NCBI GenBank assembly: GCA_963580285.1
Contig: OY757026.1
Location: 44,447,431 to 44,511,430 of the forward strand
Origin: Lucinisca nassula
Lineage: Eukaryota; Mollusca; Bivalvia; Lucinida; Lucinidae
DNA: 64,000 nucleotides
Direction of reading: 5' to 3'
In this document: in pieces, positions 34,080 to 47,029 of the stretch
How the letters are laid out: each line of letters starts with the position of its first letter
Numbering within the stretch: the first letter of the stretch is position 1
Notes under the pieces: generated by a model
Database searches by the model: none
What the model saw: only the letters and a program-made list of their open reading frames with translations
Told to the model about the DNA's origin: nothing
Translations under genes and position numbers: made by a program

Positions 34080-34641
34080 GCTCTGTAGAGCTTTTATTGC
34101 GACAAAGTATCCTTTAACAAATACTGGCACATCTCAGGGCACCCCTGGTTGGTGTCACTGAATGAATCAGTAGAAAAAGTAATATATATGGTTTAGGGGT
34201 GGGGATCTGAATAGTTTCCGAGATATATGGCCTTTTATGCACTGGAGGGGGTGGGGCATGGCCCGGCACACCCTAGGGGACCCATAGGTTGGCATAAAGG
34301 CATGTGGCTAAAAGTTCAATCAAGGAATATTTCTATAAACGTTTTGTCAAAATATCTGCAAAGGTTTTTAAGTAAATGCGATTTTTCTATTTTCCCCATT
34401 ATAAGTCTATGTAAACTAAGTTGCCATAGCAACCAAACTAATGAGCCGATTTTCATTAAAAGCACAAACTTTCAATCCCCTAGCCCAAGGATGCTTCAGA
34501 TGAAATTTGGGCTGAATCAGCCCAGTGGCTTCTGAGACGATGTTTGAAAAGTGTTGACGAGAATGACGCAGATGACGGCAGCGACAGACAACTGCCTATC
34601 CTATAAGCTCCCCCGGAGCCTTCAGCTCTGGTGAGCTAAAA
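34080..34641 (+). repeat. CR-B composite repeat, short form
   Basis: One array unit (ggtttaggggtggggatctg, ggtggggcatggcccgg), a tail with aagttgccatagcaaccaaa and gacgcagatgacggcagcga, and the end cctatcctataagctccccc, ggagccttcagctctggtga, gctaaaa. Confidence 0.75.
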
Positions 34642-34790
34642 AGCAGAAATTCAGTTTATTTGATGATCCTGCTATTTCCCAATGAACTGGATCCTTCACT
34701 GGATTGTTCAGCAGCAGGGGGTTTAAAGCTACAAACCTAACTCCCATCACAAGGGTTTGACCTGGGTCCTTCAATAGATTCTGCAATTGT

Positions 34791-35086
34791 TGGTTTGATT
34801 TAAGGTTTAACGTCCCCGTCAACACTGTAAAGGTCATTTTGGAGACGTTGCTTCCAATTTTGTGGGACTTTTACCCAACACTGAGATTAAATGACATATC
34901 AAGCTCTGCCGCCAAGTGAAACTAATAGGGTTTATAAGCATGGACGGGCCGACTAGCACCGCTTTGCCTGGGCAGGCTTAGATCCTCTAAGCGGTTTACC
35001 AGTACTTGTGTGCGGGTCAGTTTCAGCTCCGCGTGGAAGCATCATGCAGCCCATATATTTCTTCAAGCCCAGATGGGTGGAGGCTG
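34791..35086 (-). mobile_element. SINE-5 with 15-bp target duplication
   Basis: Flanks agattctgcaattgt at 34776-34790 and 35087-35101 are identical. Confidence 0.9.
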
Positions 35087-35342
35087 AGATTCTGCAATTG
35101 TATATATTATACAAGTTAATGCAAAAACGACGTTTGTTGACTTATAGTAATGAGATACAAGTTGCAGGAAAATGTGTGTATTAAATAGAATTAAAATGAT
35201 TTTAATCAAAAACTAAACTAAATATGGAATTAAAACAATTTAATCTAAAACTAAAAATGGGATGTACTTTCCCGAACATAAATCTATGATATTGTTATTT
35301 AAATGCTAGCCAGGATTAAAGAAAAAGGTAGAACAGTCTTTT

Positions 35343-35571
35343 TTAACCCTTTTTGTACCAAATGGAATCTTCCTCATTATATATTGGATGAGTCCATTTC
35401 AAAACTTAGGGGTGTCCAATTGTGTTTTCTTCAAAATTGATTAGAAAAATGGCTGAACTTTTTGCAAACACTGTAGGCCCAGATCAGACGCCACGTTCTG
35501 TGGCGTCTGATCTGAGCCTACACTGTTTGCCATGGTACCCATTTTGGGGTTTCTGGTACTAAATGGGTTAT
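35343..35571. mobile_element. pbMITE-1
   Basis: TTAA-CCCTTTTTGTACCAAATGG at the left; ggtactaaatGGG-ttat at the right. Centre cagatcagacgccacgttct with its complement. Confidence 0.85.
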
Positions 35572-36002
35572 AATGAAGACATTAGCATATATTTTACTAT
35601 CTTGATAATGAAGTACACCTAGATGTAAATGTTATTTTGATTACTTCCTTATCAGAAAAAAACCCTGGTATTACATGTTTTGGAAGACACTTGAAAATTG
35701 CAAAATAGACCAGATTTTTCTGAAATAATAGGCAAGTTCCTTTTAATTTTCTATTGACACTGATATTGTTCAATAAAACATTTAGCATGTCCAATCTCTT
35801 CTCTTGTCCATACAGAAATCTCAGACAGTAAATAAACTGCCAATCACAATGTCTCATCTGTGAAAAAACAAAAAAAAAACGGCCAATCAAGAGGTCTCAT
35901 CCTGATGATCACTATCCGCCAATCACTGTCTGACCCAGACCTATGAACACCTACAATATATACAAATAAACATTAGGGTGAAGCCGATTACAAAAACACG
36001 AC
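35572..36002. other. Nothing recognised
   Basis: A 97-codon open frame on the minus strand (35597-35890) has no recognisable motif. Not called. Confidence 0.35.
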
Positions 36003-36480
36003 TATTCCAATTGTTTGATTTGAGGTTTAACGTTCCTATCAACACTGTAAAGGTCATTTTAGAGACTTTGCTTCCAATTTTGTGGGACTTTTACGAGACA
36101 TTGAGATGAAATGACATCTCAAGCCCTGTCGCCCAATGAAACCAATAGGGTTTATAAGCATGGACAGACAGACTCGCACCGCTTTGCCTGGGCAGTCTTA
36201 AATCCTCTTAGCTGTTTTGTTTGAGGTTTAACGCTCATGTCAACACTATTTAGGTCATTTTTTGAGAAGTTGCTTCCAATTTTGTAGGACTTTACCCCAC
36301 AGAGATGAAATGACAAAGCCCTGCTACCCAGTAAAACCAACAAGGTTTATAAGCAGGACTGTCTGGCTCACACCACATTGCCTGGGCTAGCTTAGACCTA
36401 TCGGGTTTACCAGTACTCTTCTGCAGTCAGTTTAAGCTCTGCATGGAAGCACCAAGCAGCCTAATCTTCCTCCAAGCCCT
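36003..36480 (-). mobile_element. Two SINE-5 copies, one nested or end to end
   Basis: First copy 36003-36215 (ttgatttgaggtttaacgtt ... gggcagtcttaaatcctctt). A second, more decayed, begins at about 36216 (tttgtttgaggtttaacgct) and ends near 36480. Confidence 0.75.
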
Positions 36481-37053
36481 GTTAAAAGGAATTCAAAACT
36501 GACTAAAACAAAGACACCTACCAGGTATCCCAAGATTATTGCAGCATCAATACTTCTTGTTTTGCCTTATATTCAGTCTGGATGTATCCACCGCTCATCT
36601 TTTAGATCATGATTTTAGTAGAATATTTGCTACAATCAACCTTTATACCAATAGTGGATATGCAACAAATCATAAGAATGACAATTATTGTAAATTGATC
36701 TAATTCTAAGCTCAAGCAAGATTTGGGATTAAAGAAAACCTACCGACTACACATCCTGTGCAGTTGAATGCAAGGATAACAGCAGGCTCCATGATTACAA
36801 TCTGGAATGCTGACAAATCTACTCCAGCTACTAGATGACCATCACATCGCCTCTTGACCAACACATAATCCACATTACTATCACTATGACCATTACCATG
36901 ACCATCACATCTGTCCTGAGTCATCTTATGCCACGCTCTAAGTAGGACTCTCCGTGCTGAATTAAAAGTAAAAAAAAAAAAATAAATAAATAAAAAAAAA
37001 ATAAATAAAAAAATAAAAAAGTCCCTTAAGAAGATCTCTACTTGATATTTAGA

Positions 37054-37345
37054 GCCTGCCTGGGTAGCCCAGTCTGATCAGGACCTGGGTTCGATACCTG
37101 CCTGGGTCTGCAACGTTCTTTGTGGAGATTGATCATGAAATCTTTTCTACGGTCACTCTCCCCCTTCCACTGATTCTATAAGTGCAGTTGTGAGCTGTCA
37201 AAAGAATGTGCACTGAACTGGTTAACCGTTTACGTATAAGCCTGCCCAGAAAAAGTGTGGATAGGTAAACTGACCGGCTCAAAATGACCTAAATAGTGTT
37301 GACTGCAATACAAGTAAACTCAATACAAACAAACAAAACTTGACA
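37054..37345 (+). mobile_element. SINE-3
   Basis: Head gcctgcctgggtagcccagt, B box ctgggttcgatacctg, core ataagcctgcccagaaaaag, end ctaaatagtgttgactgcaa and a caaacaaacaaa tail. Confidence 0.8.
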
Positions 37346-38377
37346 TTTCTTCTAAATTGTTTGTTTGGAGTGTCACAGCCAAATCAACATTAGCTGTTAT
37401 TAAGAGCCAGGCAAACAAGCAATTAGGGGCCAGTTCAAAACTTACATGACTGAACAGATTTCACTAGCTCTAAACATAGATCAATAACAGGTTCATTTAA
37501 CAATCAAGACTTTGAGGGTGACTGATAGAACACTGAACATCACTACAGCCAGCCGTTAAAATCCCTGTTAAAAATGTAGTTTGTATTCCTATCACTACAT
37601 GTATTACTATTCCTATCACTGTATTACACTGCCAGAACTACCACTGGACAGTCACACAATGAGCAAGCAATCCCCAGTCTTTCACAGTCCATCCTTCTAT
37701 CACATTACATCTACATATAACGACCAATGTCAAAGAACCAAACATACTGAGTGTGGTATGATCTAGACTGATGAAAGCATCGTATTTTTTCTATTTTCGT
37801 AACTGTCAAACTCACTTATCTAGACTTCATGATGAAACTATCTATGTTATGTACCAAACACATTATTTTGGAGTCATCGTTTAATGCACAAGTCTGTCAG
37901 TACTAGTTCACACAGTAATTGAAGGAATCCAATAAGCCTAAATGGAAGTGGCTTGTAACATGACTATCCAACTTTCTAACTGATTGCATTTATTTTAATT
38001 GATTATTATTTTATCTATTTATATATTCATATGCTTAATTACTGTTTACTATTTACTTACGGGTTTAATTATTCAATTATTTAGTTATTTATCAATTCAT
38101 AAGATTATTTCTTTTTTTTTATTTTAGTATTTATTTACTTATTTAATTTTTAAGATTTTAAAGCTAAAAGGAGACGGTCATACTACAAGTCAAAGTTTAA
38201 AGAAAATTGCAGTCTTAGATGCGTAAGACAAGCGCTGAATCAATAACTAAAGAGACACACAAATAATACATTTGTATCTATCATAAGCCCCACAGTGATT
38301 AATTTGTATGAAATTTAGCACCAAAACACTAGATGGATGGAAAAGGCAGCTGGGCAACTTCCAATTTCATATCAAGA

Positions 38378-38584
38378 CACTTTTTTTGTTTTTACACCCC
38401 AATCAAGATTATTTCACATTGAGCCAATTGTTAATCAGGTTAGAAAAAACCAAAATACCAGGAGAAAAAACATCTGACCTTCCATTGCAGAACTTAGCAT
38501 CTCACATGTGACCAAAGCCAGGCTGTGAGAGGCTTTATGATTAAGAGTCTGTGCTCTTATTCACTATGCCATGAAAGCCTGTTG
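38378..38584 (-). mobile_element. SINE-1 in copy A
   Basis: Reverse orientation, decayed: agattatttcacattgagcc, then aacatctgaccttccattgc. The matching SINE is in copies B (45006) and C (48061), so it predates the duplication. Confidence 0.7.
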
Positions 38585-38764
38585 AAATAAAGGAGTTAAA
38601 TATCATGAAATAGGATGGAGGCTGGGGGATTTTTTTTCTCTGAAAAATGTTTATAGATTTAGTTTACTGTAGTAATACCTCTTTTTGGCATATGGATGCT
38701 GTGCTTAAGTTCTAAATCCCAACAACTTGGGTTTTTCAAAACTTGACCACCTGAAATACTTTGC

Positions 38765-39045
38765 CTCGAGTTTTAACGTCCCCGTCAACACTGTAAAGGT
38801 CAGTTTGGAGACATTGCTTCCAATTCTGTGAGATTTTTACACGACATTGAGATGAAATGACATCTCGAGCCTCATGAAACCAATAGGGTTTATAAGCATG
38901 GATGATCCGACATTGGCACCGCTTTGCCTGGGCAGGCTTAGATCCTATAAGCAGTTTACCAGTACACTTGTGCGGGTTGGTTTCAGCCCTTCGTGGAAGC
39001 ATCATGCAGCCCATATACATTTCTTCAAGCCCAGATGGGCGGGTA
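38765..39045 (-). mobile_element. SINE-5
   Basis: gttttaacgtccccgtcaac to aagcccagatgggcgggtaa. Confidence 0.8.
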
Positions 39046-39099
39046 ATCCAACCCAAACTCCCGGGTAAACATGTCCTGGTTGATCCATGACTCATGGTT

Positions 39100-39403
39100 T
39101 CGTTTGTTTGATTTGAGGTTAAACCTCCCCGTCAACACTGTAAAGGTCATTTTGGAGATGTTGCTTCCAATTTTGTGGGACTTTTACCCGACATTGAGAT
39201 GAAATGTCATCTCAAACCCTGCCGCCCAATGAAACCAATAGGGTTTATAAACATGGACGGGCCGAATCGCACCGCTTTGCCTGGGCATGCTTAGATCCTC
39301 TAAGCTGTTTTCCAGTACTCGTGTGTGGGTCGGTTTCAGCTCTTCGTGGAAGCATCATGCAGCCCATATATTTCTTCAAGCCCCGATGGGCGGGGGGGGA
39401 CCA
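39100..39403 (-). mobile_element. SINE-5
   Basis: tttgtttgatttgaggttaa to aagccccgatgggcgggggg. Flanks gactcatggt and gactcgtggt are a likely target duplication with one change. Confidence 0.82.
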
Positions 39404-39419
39404 AGACTCGTGGTAAAAC

Positions 39420-39940
39420 TATGTAACGGTCATAAGGCAAAACGTTACAATATCAACAGAAAGGTGAATGTACATGTGAATGTATATGTCAAGGAATGTA
39501 CATGTGAATTTTAACAGCCTTATCACTTAATAAAGTTATGGCCAATTTTATAGTCATTTAAAAAAAAGGTCAAATGTCAAGGACTAGGGAATTATGGTAC
39601 CACTGGAAAGGTCTTTTGACAAGAAATACACATGCGAGTTATGCAAGTCCTATCACTTACCTATAAAAAGTTATGGCCAATGTTATTTTAAAAAGGTGAA
39701 ACATCAAGGTCATAAGGTTGAAATATATGGTATCACCGGAAAGATCTTGTGACGAAGTATGCACATGAAATATTAAAGTTCTATCACTTAACAATCGAAA
39801 ATAAGCCCAATGTTAAAGTTTTGAAAAAGGAAGTCAAAAATCAAGTTCAAGGTATCAGGTCAAAAATCGTCAAATCACCAGCAAGGTCTTGTGGCAGGAA
39901 TGCCGAGGTAAAATGTAAAATCCACAGCAACTAAACTAAA
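39420..39940 (+). repeat. CR-C units
   Basis: Three to four units with gaaaggtcttttgacaagaa and aaagttatggccaatgtt, lacking head and tail. Confidence 0.7.
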
Positions 39941-40112
39941 GAGCCTATTTTCATAAACTTTCAATCCACCAGTCCTAGGATGCTTCACATGAAATTTGGG
40001 CGCAATCGGCCCAGATGTTTCTCAGGAGATGTTGTTTGAAAGTGTTGACAACGACGGACAACTGCCTCTCCTATACGCTCCCCAGGAGCCTTCAACTCTG
40101 GTGAGCTAAAAT
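39941..40112 (+). repeat. CR-B tail fragment
   Basis: ctttcaatccaccagtccta, gacaacgacggacaactgcc, and the end ggagccttcaactctggtga, gctaaaa. Confidence 0.7.
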
Positions 40113-40523
40113 GAATGCATAAACAATCAATGCTCCAGATTTACAAGGTGGTAACGGGCTTTGTCACAATTATTTGGAACCCATTATGGCACACAAAGCT
40201 GAAGCTTGTTTTGAGTGTGACGACCAGTCAACACATATGCTTGCACTGAGCCTATCAGTTTACCAAACTCTTTTTCCCAAGCAGTACACTGAACACTCCT
40301 GGGTAGGCTTAAAACCTAAGCAGTTTACCAGTGCCCCTGTGCGGTCGGTTTCAGCTCTGCATGGAAGCAGCATGCAGCCCAATCTATTTTCTTCAAGTCC
40401 GATGGGGGGGGGAGGAGGCTGGGTTCAAGGGGCAATAACTCTAAAAGCAGGTAAATCTGAGTTATGGTTCATATGTTCTGCATGTCATATCAATGTTGCT
40501 TTAAATGTCTGAAGCTTTGTGAA
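40113..40523 (+). repeat. Inverted-duplication block with SINE-like core
   Basis: ctccagatttacaaggtggt and gcacacaaagctgaagcttg recur in reverse at 51170-51290. 40300-40420 is a partial SINE-5 body, and the block after it recurs in reverse near 50470-50560. Confidence 0.65.
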
Positions 40524-42625
40524 ACAAGAGGCCCATGGGCCACTATGCTCACCAGAGCTCAGGTGGGCACTGCCCAATGGCAGCCATGTATTTTAACATG
40601 ATATCATTTTAATCTACCAAATGAACTCCCATGTCCAAATGAGCGCCTCTGTGGACTCAGATCTGTAACATTAGGCCTTTTATGAAGTAGAGGGGGTGGG
40701 GCATGGACCCAATGGAGCCCTGGTTAATATCACTAAATGCATCTTAGCATAAGGAACAATGGTTTAGCAGTGGGGATCTGTAAGGCCTCTTAAGTGGTGG
40801 AGGGGTTGGGGCATGCCCTGTTGATCCCAGGAAAGCCCAAGATTGTTGTCCCTAAATGTATCTTATCATAAGGACCAAGTATATATATGGTTTAGGGGTT
40901 GGAATCTGAACGGTTTCTGAAATTTGAGGCCCTTTTATGAAGTGGAAAGGATAGGAATGGCCCTGAGGACCCCCTACAGTAGGTGTGCTAATAATAAGGA
41001 ACAGGAACATATATGATTATGGGGTGGGGATTTGAATGGCTTCTGAAATATAAAGCTTTTTATGATGTGGAAGGGCGGGGCACATTGCCTCAGCACAAAG
41101 AGACCCCCAGGTTGGTGTGATTGAGTGAGTCTTATCATAAGGAACAAGTATATGGTTTAGGGGTGGGGATCTGAACTATTTCTGAGATATATGGCTTTTA
41201 ATGAAGTAAAGCGATGGGGCATGGCCTAGGCATGCCACGGGGACTCCCAAGCTGGTGTCACTGAATGCGTCTTATCATAAGGAAGATGAATATATATGGT
41301 CTAGGGTGGGGCTAAGAACAGTTTATGAGACATAAGGCCTTTTGTGAAGTGGAGGGGTGGGACAAGGCCCCAGGAGACTCCCAGGTTGGTTTCAATGAGT
41401 ATATCTTATCATAAGAAACAAGAATATATATGGTTTAGGGGGTAGCCATCTGTAGGGTTTCCGCGATAGTGTGAGATTATGAAATGGAGAAGGTGGGGAA
41501 TGGCCCCAGCACATCCCTGGTGACCCCAAGGTTGGTATCACTGAATGTGTCTTATCATAATGAACAAGAATATACATGGTTTAGGGGTGAGGATCTAAAC
41601 GGTTTCTGAGATATACGGCCTTTTGTGAAGTGAAGGGGTGGGGCAAGGCCCCGGCCGATCCCTGAGGACCCCCAAGTTGGTGTCAATGAATGTGTCTTAT
41701 CATAAGGATCAAGAATATATATGGTTTAGGGGCGGGGATCTGTAAGGTTTCTGAGATATTGGGCCTTTTATGAAATGGAGGAGGTGGAGCATGGCCCCGG
41801 CGCATCCCGGGGACTCCCAGGTTGATGTCACTGAATGGGTCTTATCATAAGGAACAGTAATATATATGGTTTAGGGGTGGGGATCTGAATGGTTTCCAAG
41901 ATATTGGGCCTTTTATTAAGTGGAGGGGGTGGGGCATGGCCTCGGCGCATCCCTGAGGACCCCTAGGTTGGTGTCAATGAATGTGTCTTATCATAAGGAT
42001 CAAGAATATATATGGTTTAGGGGCGGGGATCTGTAAGGTTTCTGAGATATTGGGCCTTTTATGAAATGGAGGGGGTGGGGCTTGGCCCCGGCGCATCCCG
42101 GGGACTCCCAGGTTGATGTCACTGAATGCATCTTATCAATAGGAACAAGAATATATATGGTTTAGGGGTCGGGATCTGAATGGTTTCTGTGATATATGGC
42201 CTTTTATGAAGTGGAGGGGGTGGGGCATGGCCCCGGCACAACCTGGGGGACCTTCAGGTTGGCATAAAAGCATACGGCTGAGAGAAGTTTACTCAAGAAA
42301 CATTTCTATAAAAGTTTTGTCAAAATATCTGCAATGATTTGGCAGTAAATGCCATTTTTCAATTTTCCCCATTATAAGTCTATGGAAACTCTAAGTTGCC
42401 ATAGCAACCAAACTAATGAGCCGATTTTCATAAAAAACACAAACTTTCAATCCCCCAGCCCAAGGATGCTACAGATAAAATTTGGGCTGAATCGGTCCAG
42501 TGGCTTCAGAGAAGAAGATGTTTGAAAGTGTTGACGTCAGACGACGACAACGACGACGACGACAACGCCGGACAACTGCCTATCCTATAAGCTCCCCCGG
42601 AGCCTTCGGCTCTGGTGAGCTAAAA
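40524..42625 (+). repeat. CR-B composite repeat, full length
   Basis: Head acaagaggcccatgggccac with the hairpin ggcccatgggcc and then gctcaccagagct. About eleven units of roughly 145 bp (ggtttaggggtggggatctg, ttatgaagtggaggggg, cttatcataaggaacaagaa). The tail has gacgacgacaacgccggaca and the terminal hairpin agctcccccggagccttcgg, ctctggtgagct, then aaaa. The head's ctcaccagagc is complementary to the tail's gctctggtgag. Confidence 0.85.
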
Positions 42626-42668
42626 ATCTCAAATGGTATCAGAGTTATGAAGTGGACACAAAACTGAT

Positions 42669-42835
42669 AGCCGGCCTCGGTAGCTCAGTTGGATGCACGT
42701 CTGACTGGAGATTAGGACACAGGTTCGATACCTGCCGGTGTTGGCAACATTCTTAAGTGGAGATTGATCATGTAATCGTTTCTATGGTCATTCTCTCCCT
42801 TCTGCTGATTCAACAAGGAAAGTTAAGTTTCTGGC
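42669..42835 (+). mobile_element. SINE-3, 5' part with best head
   Basis: cctcggtagctcagttggat (A box) and acaggttcgatacctgccgg (B box), then attgatcatgtaatcgtttc. Truncated after aaagttaagtttctggcaaa. Confidence 0.8.
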
Positions 42836-43187
42836 AAAAGAAAGTTCAAAAAGCATTAACTCCAAAAAGTAAGAAAATCCGAATTACAGCTTATATGTTC
42901 TGCACGTCGTCTTATGGTGCTCTACATATCTGTGAAGTTTGGCGATATCTAAATTGTACCAGAAAATATCGGACAAATATAACATACACCGCCTCATTTT
43001 AGTGGTGGGGCAGGACGACATCTTAAGCCCTGCCGCCCAATCAAACTAAAAAGCTTATAGTGCACTGGATGGTCCGATTCGCAGAGCTTTAGTCCTAAGC
43101 AGGTTACCAGTACTCACGTGTGATCAGTTTTTGCTCGTCAATATAACTAGCCTCGCCTTATATTCTGTGTGTATGCATTATCTTTGT

Positions 43188-43450
43188 TTGATTTGAGGTT
43201 TAACGTCCCCGTCAACACTGTAAAGGTCATTTTGGAGACCTTGCTTCCAATTTTGTGGGACTTTTACCCGACACTGAGATGAAATGGCATCTCAAGCCCT
43301 GCCGCCCAATGAAACCAATAGGGTTTATAAGCATGGACGGGCTGACTTGCACCGCTTTGCCTGGGCAGGCTCCCCTAAGCTGTTTACCAGTACTCGTGTG
43401 GAAGCATCATGCAGCCAATCTTTCTTCAAGACCCGATAGGCGGGGACCAA
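43188..43450 (-). mobile_element. SINE-5, younger copy
   Basis: Near-intact body. Flanks atgcattatct and atgtattatct are a likely target duplication. Absent from the matching point of copy C, so it inserted after duplication. Confidence 0.82.
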
Positions 43451-45005
43451 TGTATTATCTACTTATATTTCAAATTAAAGAAAGCTTCAATTAACCCTCT
43501 TTATACAGGCATTTGATATACAACAAAAATAATTAGAATGACAATGGCAACTAATTCTTAGCTCAAGATGTGACATTTATAGAAAACCTACCACTACACA
43601 TGCTGAGCAGTTTAATACAATGTTTTTGCTAGGATGACATCAGACTCCATTACAATCTGGAATGCTGACACCTCTACTCCAGCTAAGAGATGACCGACAA
43701 TTGACCATCACATCACAACATGACCATCTCATAATCCACAAGACTATCACTATGGCCATTACCATGACCATCATACGCCACATTATGATTGGCTGTGCTG
43801 CACTAGAATGAAAGAAAATATATAAAATATAAAAACATCTGTTAAGATTGATGCTTGGCATTTGATGTAAATTGTTCGACTTTTCACAGGCCAACCAACA
43901 TTAGCTAGGTTATTTAGAGCTAGGCATCCAAGCAATTAGCGGCCAGTTCAAAACTTACATTACATTGAACAAATTTCACTAGCTCTTACCGGTAATACAG
44001 ATCAATAAGTTCATTTATCTAACAAGGATTTGAGGTTAACTGATAGAACATTGAACATCACACCAGCTGCTGTTAAACTCCCTGTCCATCACTGTAAAAT
44101 GTAGTTTCTAGTCCTGTCACTATTACAATGCCAGAACTACCACCGGACAATCTGATATAAAGAGGAAGCAATCCCCAGTCTATCACAGTCCATCCTTCTA
44201 TCACATTACATCTACATATAATGAACAATGTCAAAAAACCAAACAGGCTAAATGTGGCATAATCTAGACTGTGATGAAAGTACATTTTGTTTCTAATTTT
44301 GTAACTGTCAAACTCAATAATCTAAGACTTCATGATGAAACTATCAATGTTTTCTGACAGATTAATTCGGAGTCATAAATTTTATGCATACATCTCTTGG
44401 TTCTAGTTCACACAGACATTGAAAGAATCCAGTAAGCCAACCTTTACCAAAATAGAAGTGAAGGCAATGTTCCTGGATTAATTCATTCTAGCAGCATATC
44501 AGTTTATACCAATGGATAATCGACCATCATAAAGTTAATTAAAATGTGATATAAGTGGCTTGTAACATTACTATCCCACTTTGTATTTGATTGCATTTAT
44601 TTTGATTATTATTTATCTATTTATATATTTATTTAATTAATTACATATTAGTTTAACTATTTACTTTTGGCAAGTTACGGCTTTAATTTTTCAACTGTTT
44701 AGTTATTTATTAATTCATAAGATTTTTATGGGTTTTTTTCCTTTTGTTTTATTTTAATATTTATTTAATTTTTAAGATTTTAAAGCTGAAAGATAACAGT
44801 CATGTACACTGCAAGTCGACAAAGTAATTAGAAGAAAATTGAAGTCTCAGGTGCGCAAGACCAGCGCCAAATCATGCTTCAGAGACACAACCAGAATAGC
44901 TTTCATAAGCCGCACGGTGATATTAATTTGCATAAAAGTTAGTACCAAAAACTAGATGGAAAGGGCAGCTTCCAATTTCATAATACCAAGACTGCGGCAA
45001 ATGAA

Positions 45006-45160
45006 GACATTTTTTGTGTTTTTTGTTTTACAGCCCATTCAAGGTTATTTCACTTACATTGAGCCAATTATTAATCAGGGTGGGCAGAAAAAAAGACCCG
45101 GAATTAAATTGCCTAAACTTCCATTGCAGAACTTGGCATCTAACATCTGATCCAAGCCAG
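45006..45160 (-). mobile_element. SINE-1, truncated
   Basis: ttcaaggttatttcacttac through tccattgcagaacttggcat; broken at the CR-C units that follow. Confidence 0.65.
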
Positions 45161-45530
45161 GTCTTTTGACAAGAAATGCACATGTGAGTTATGCAAGTCC
45201 AATCACATACCAATTAAAAGTTATGGCCAATGTTATTTTAAAAAAGGTCAAACATCAAGGTCAAGGTCTTAAGGTAAAAATATATGGTATCACTGCAAAG
45301 ATCTTGTGACGAAGTATGCACATGTGAAATATAAAAGTTCTATCACTTAACAATTGAAAATAACGTCCAATGTTCAAGTTTTGAAAACGGAAGTCAAAAA
45401 TCAAGTTCAAGGTATCCGGTAAAAAATCGGTCAAATCACCAGTAAGGTCATGTGGCAGAAATGCAGAGGTGAAATGTAAAATCCCTATCACCAATCGAAA
45501 GTTATGGCCAAGTTTTTAAAAAAGTAGGAG
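45161..45530 (+). repeat. CR-C units
   Basis: caggtcttttgacaagaaat and aaagttatggccaatgttat, parallel to 39590-39900. Confidence 0.7.
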
Positions 45531-47029
45531 AAAGTAGAATTCCTTCCCACTCCAAATCTTGTGCAGTGGAATCCATGTTATCCTAGTGCAGTGGAATCAC
45601 TAAGATAAGTCCTTAAAGAAAAATGTAACGGTAAGTTGATCATATAATGACCAATGGAAATCAAACAAGCTGTGCGTCACAAGATTAAGACTTCTTGATT
45701 TAAGAATCTTTTTTTTTCGATTTTGTAGCCTGTATCAAACTCTTACCCAGGTTTCATGTCAAAAATGTTTTGATTCGCCAACAGGAAGTGGATGGGGGAC
45801 CACAGAACGCTCTGTCTATATCCGCACTGCTCGCTCAGCATCTCCAGAATCCTCCAACAGACTTCCACGAAACCCTGGCCGAATATTCACTTCAGTGAAA
45901 CCATGGCCACAATTGAAGGTCACAAGTTTGAATCTTTGAATTTTGTGCCCCCTCTATAGTTTGCAGCCCCAGAAGGATTATCAGTAAACTTTGGCCGGAC
46001 ATATCCCACCAGTCTGAATCCCTGAATCCTGTGCCGGCTCCACACCCCGTAGGACTCACATTGGCCTAATTTAGTAAGTGTAAAAGCCTAACTCAACCAG
46101 GCCAACCTAATGTGAAGCCACAACTGAACGTCATCATTTTCATATACATTTTATTATCTCTTTAACCCCCGATTCCCACCAGCCCTGGTCAAACACCTCC
46201 ACAGTGAGCGCTGCAGAACGCATAACCACACCATCACAACACTAGTTGAGGGCCATAGCTGAAGACCACGAGTCCGAGCACCGAACCCCATGTCCGCTCC
46301 ATATCTATTCCCCACCCCCCCCTTTGGAAGATTTTCATTCAACTCCAGCCAAACAATTGCCCCAGTGAGAAAATGTGCAGAAACAGCAACTCAGTCATGC
46401 AGACACAAGATCATGGTCACAGCTTTGCCTCCCCTCCATTTATATCTCCCTACCCCAAGGAGGAGAAATAGATGTGCTGCATGATGCTCCCACGCAGAGC
46501 TGAAACCGACCACACACGAGTACTGGTAAACCGCTTAAGATGATCTAAGTCTGTCCAGGCAAAGCGGTGCAAGCAGGACCGTCCATGTTTTTCATTGGGA
46601 GATAGGGTTTGAGATGTCATTTCATCTCAATGTCCAGTAAAAGTCCTAAAGAATTGGAAGCAACGTCTCCAAAATGACCCGTGCAGTGTTGACGAGGACG
46701 TTAAACCTCGAATCAAACACTCGAATCAAACAAACAAAACAAAGAAGGACCCTCATTCAACTTTGGTCCAATGAAGATTTGAATATGATGATATGCTGAA
46801 CCCACAGCTCAACCATGCAGACTCCAGGTGAAGGTCACAAATGAAGGTCACAGGCCCCCAGCCGTGAATTTCCTGTCTGCACCACATCCCCCGTCCCCCA
46901 CCCTTGGAAAGATTCTCACCAAACCAAGGTCAAATGAGGGCCCCAAAAAGATGAGCAGAACCTGCATCTCAAACATCCAGGGCGAAACTGCGTTTGGGGA
47001 CATAGCTGTCCCTCAGCCTGCCCTGTTCA
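45531..47029. repeat. CR-J, degenerate C-rich repeat
   Basis: Loose repeats of gaaggtcacaggcccccagc, ccctgaatcctgtgccggct and ttggaaagattctcaccaaa blocks, with no stable frame. A SINE-5 lies at 46460-46735. It continues at 47551-47940. A 154-codon open frame at 47459-47923 crosses a repeat boundary and is not called. Confidence 0.45.
46460..46735 (+). mobile_element. SINE-5
   Basis: gctgcatgatgctcccacgc to gacgttaaacctcgaatcaa and a caaacaaaacaaa tail. This is the opposite orientation to the copies at 43188 and 39100. Confidence 0.8.

Larger units (their letters stand above)
36481..38590 (+). repeat. Segmental duplication, copy A
   Basis: Shares order and sequence with 42640-45160 (copy B) and the inverted 48060-50460 (copy C). 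Shared blocks include tacaatctggaatgctgaca, agctctaaacatagatcaat-like sequence and agactttgagg. It contains an A-rich tract (36961-37020), a SINE-3 and an AT-rich stretch (37980-38160). Short open frames are not conserved between copies. Confidence 0.75.
42640..45160 (+). repeat. Segmental duplication, copy B
   Basis: Same sequence order as copies A and C. It holds SINE-3 (42669), an older SINE-5 remnant (43010-43150), a younger SINE-5 (43188) and SINE-1 (45006). It is closest to copy C, for example ctccattacaatctggaatg. Confidence 0.75.

Noticed and set aside
42669..42740. tRNA gene
   Set aside because: A and B boxes are tRNA-like, but acceptor pairing fails and the sequence continues as SINE-3.
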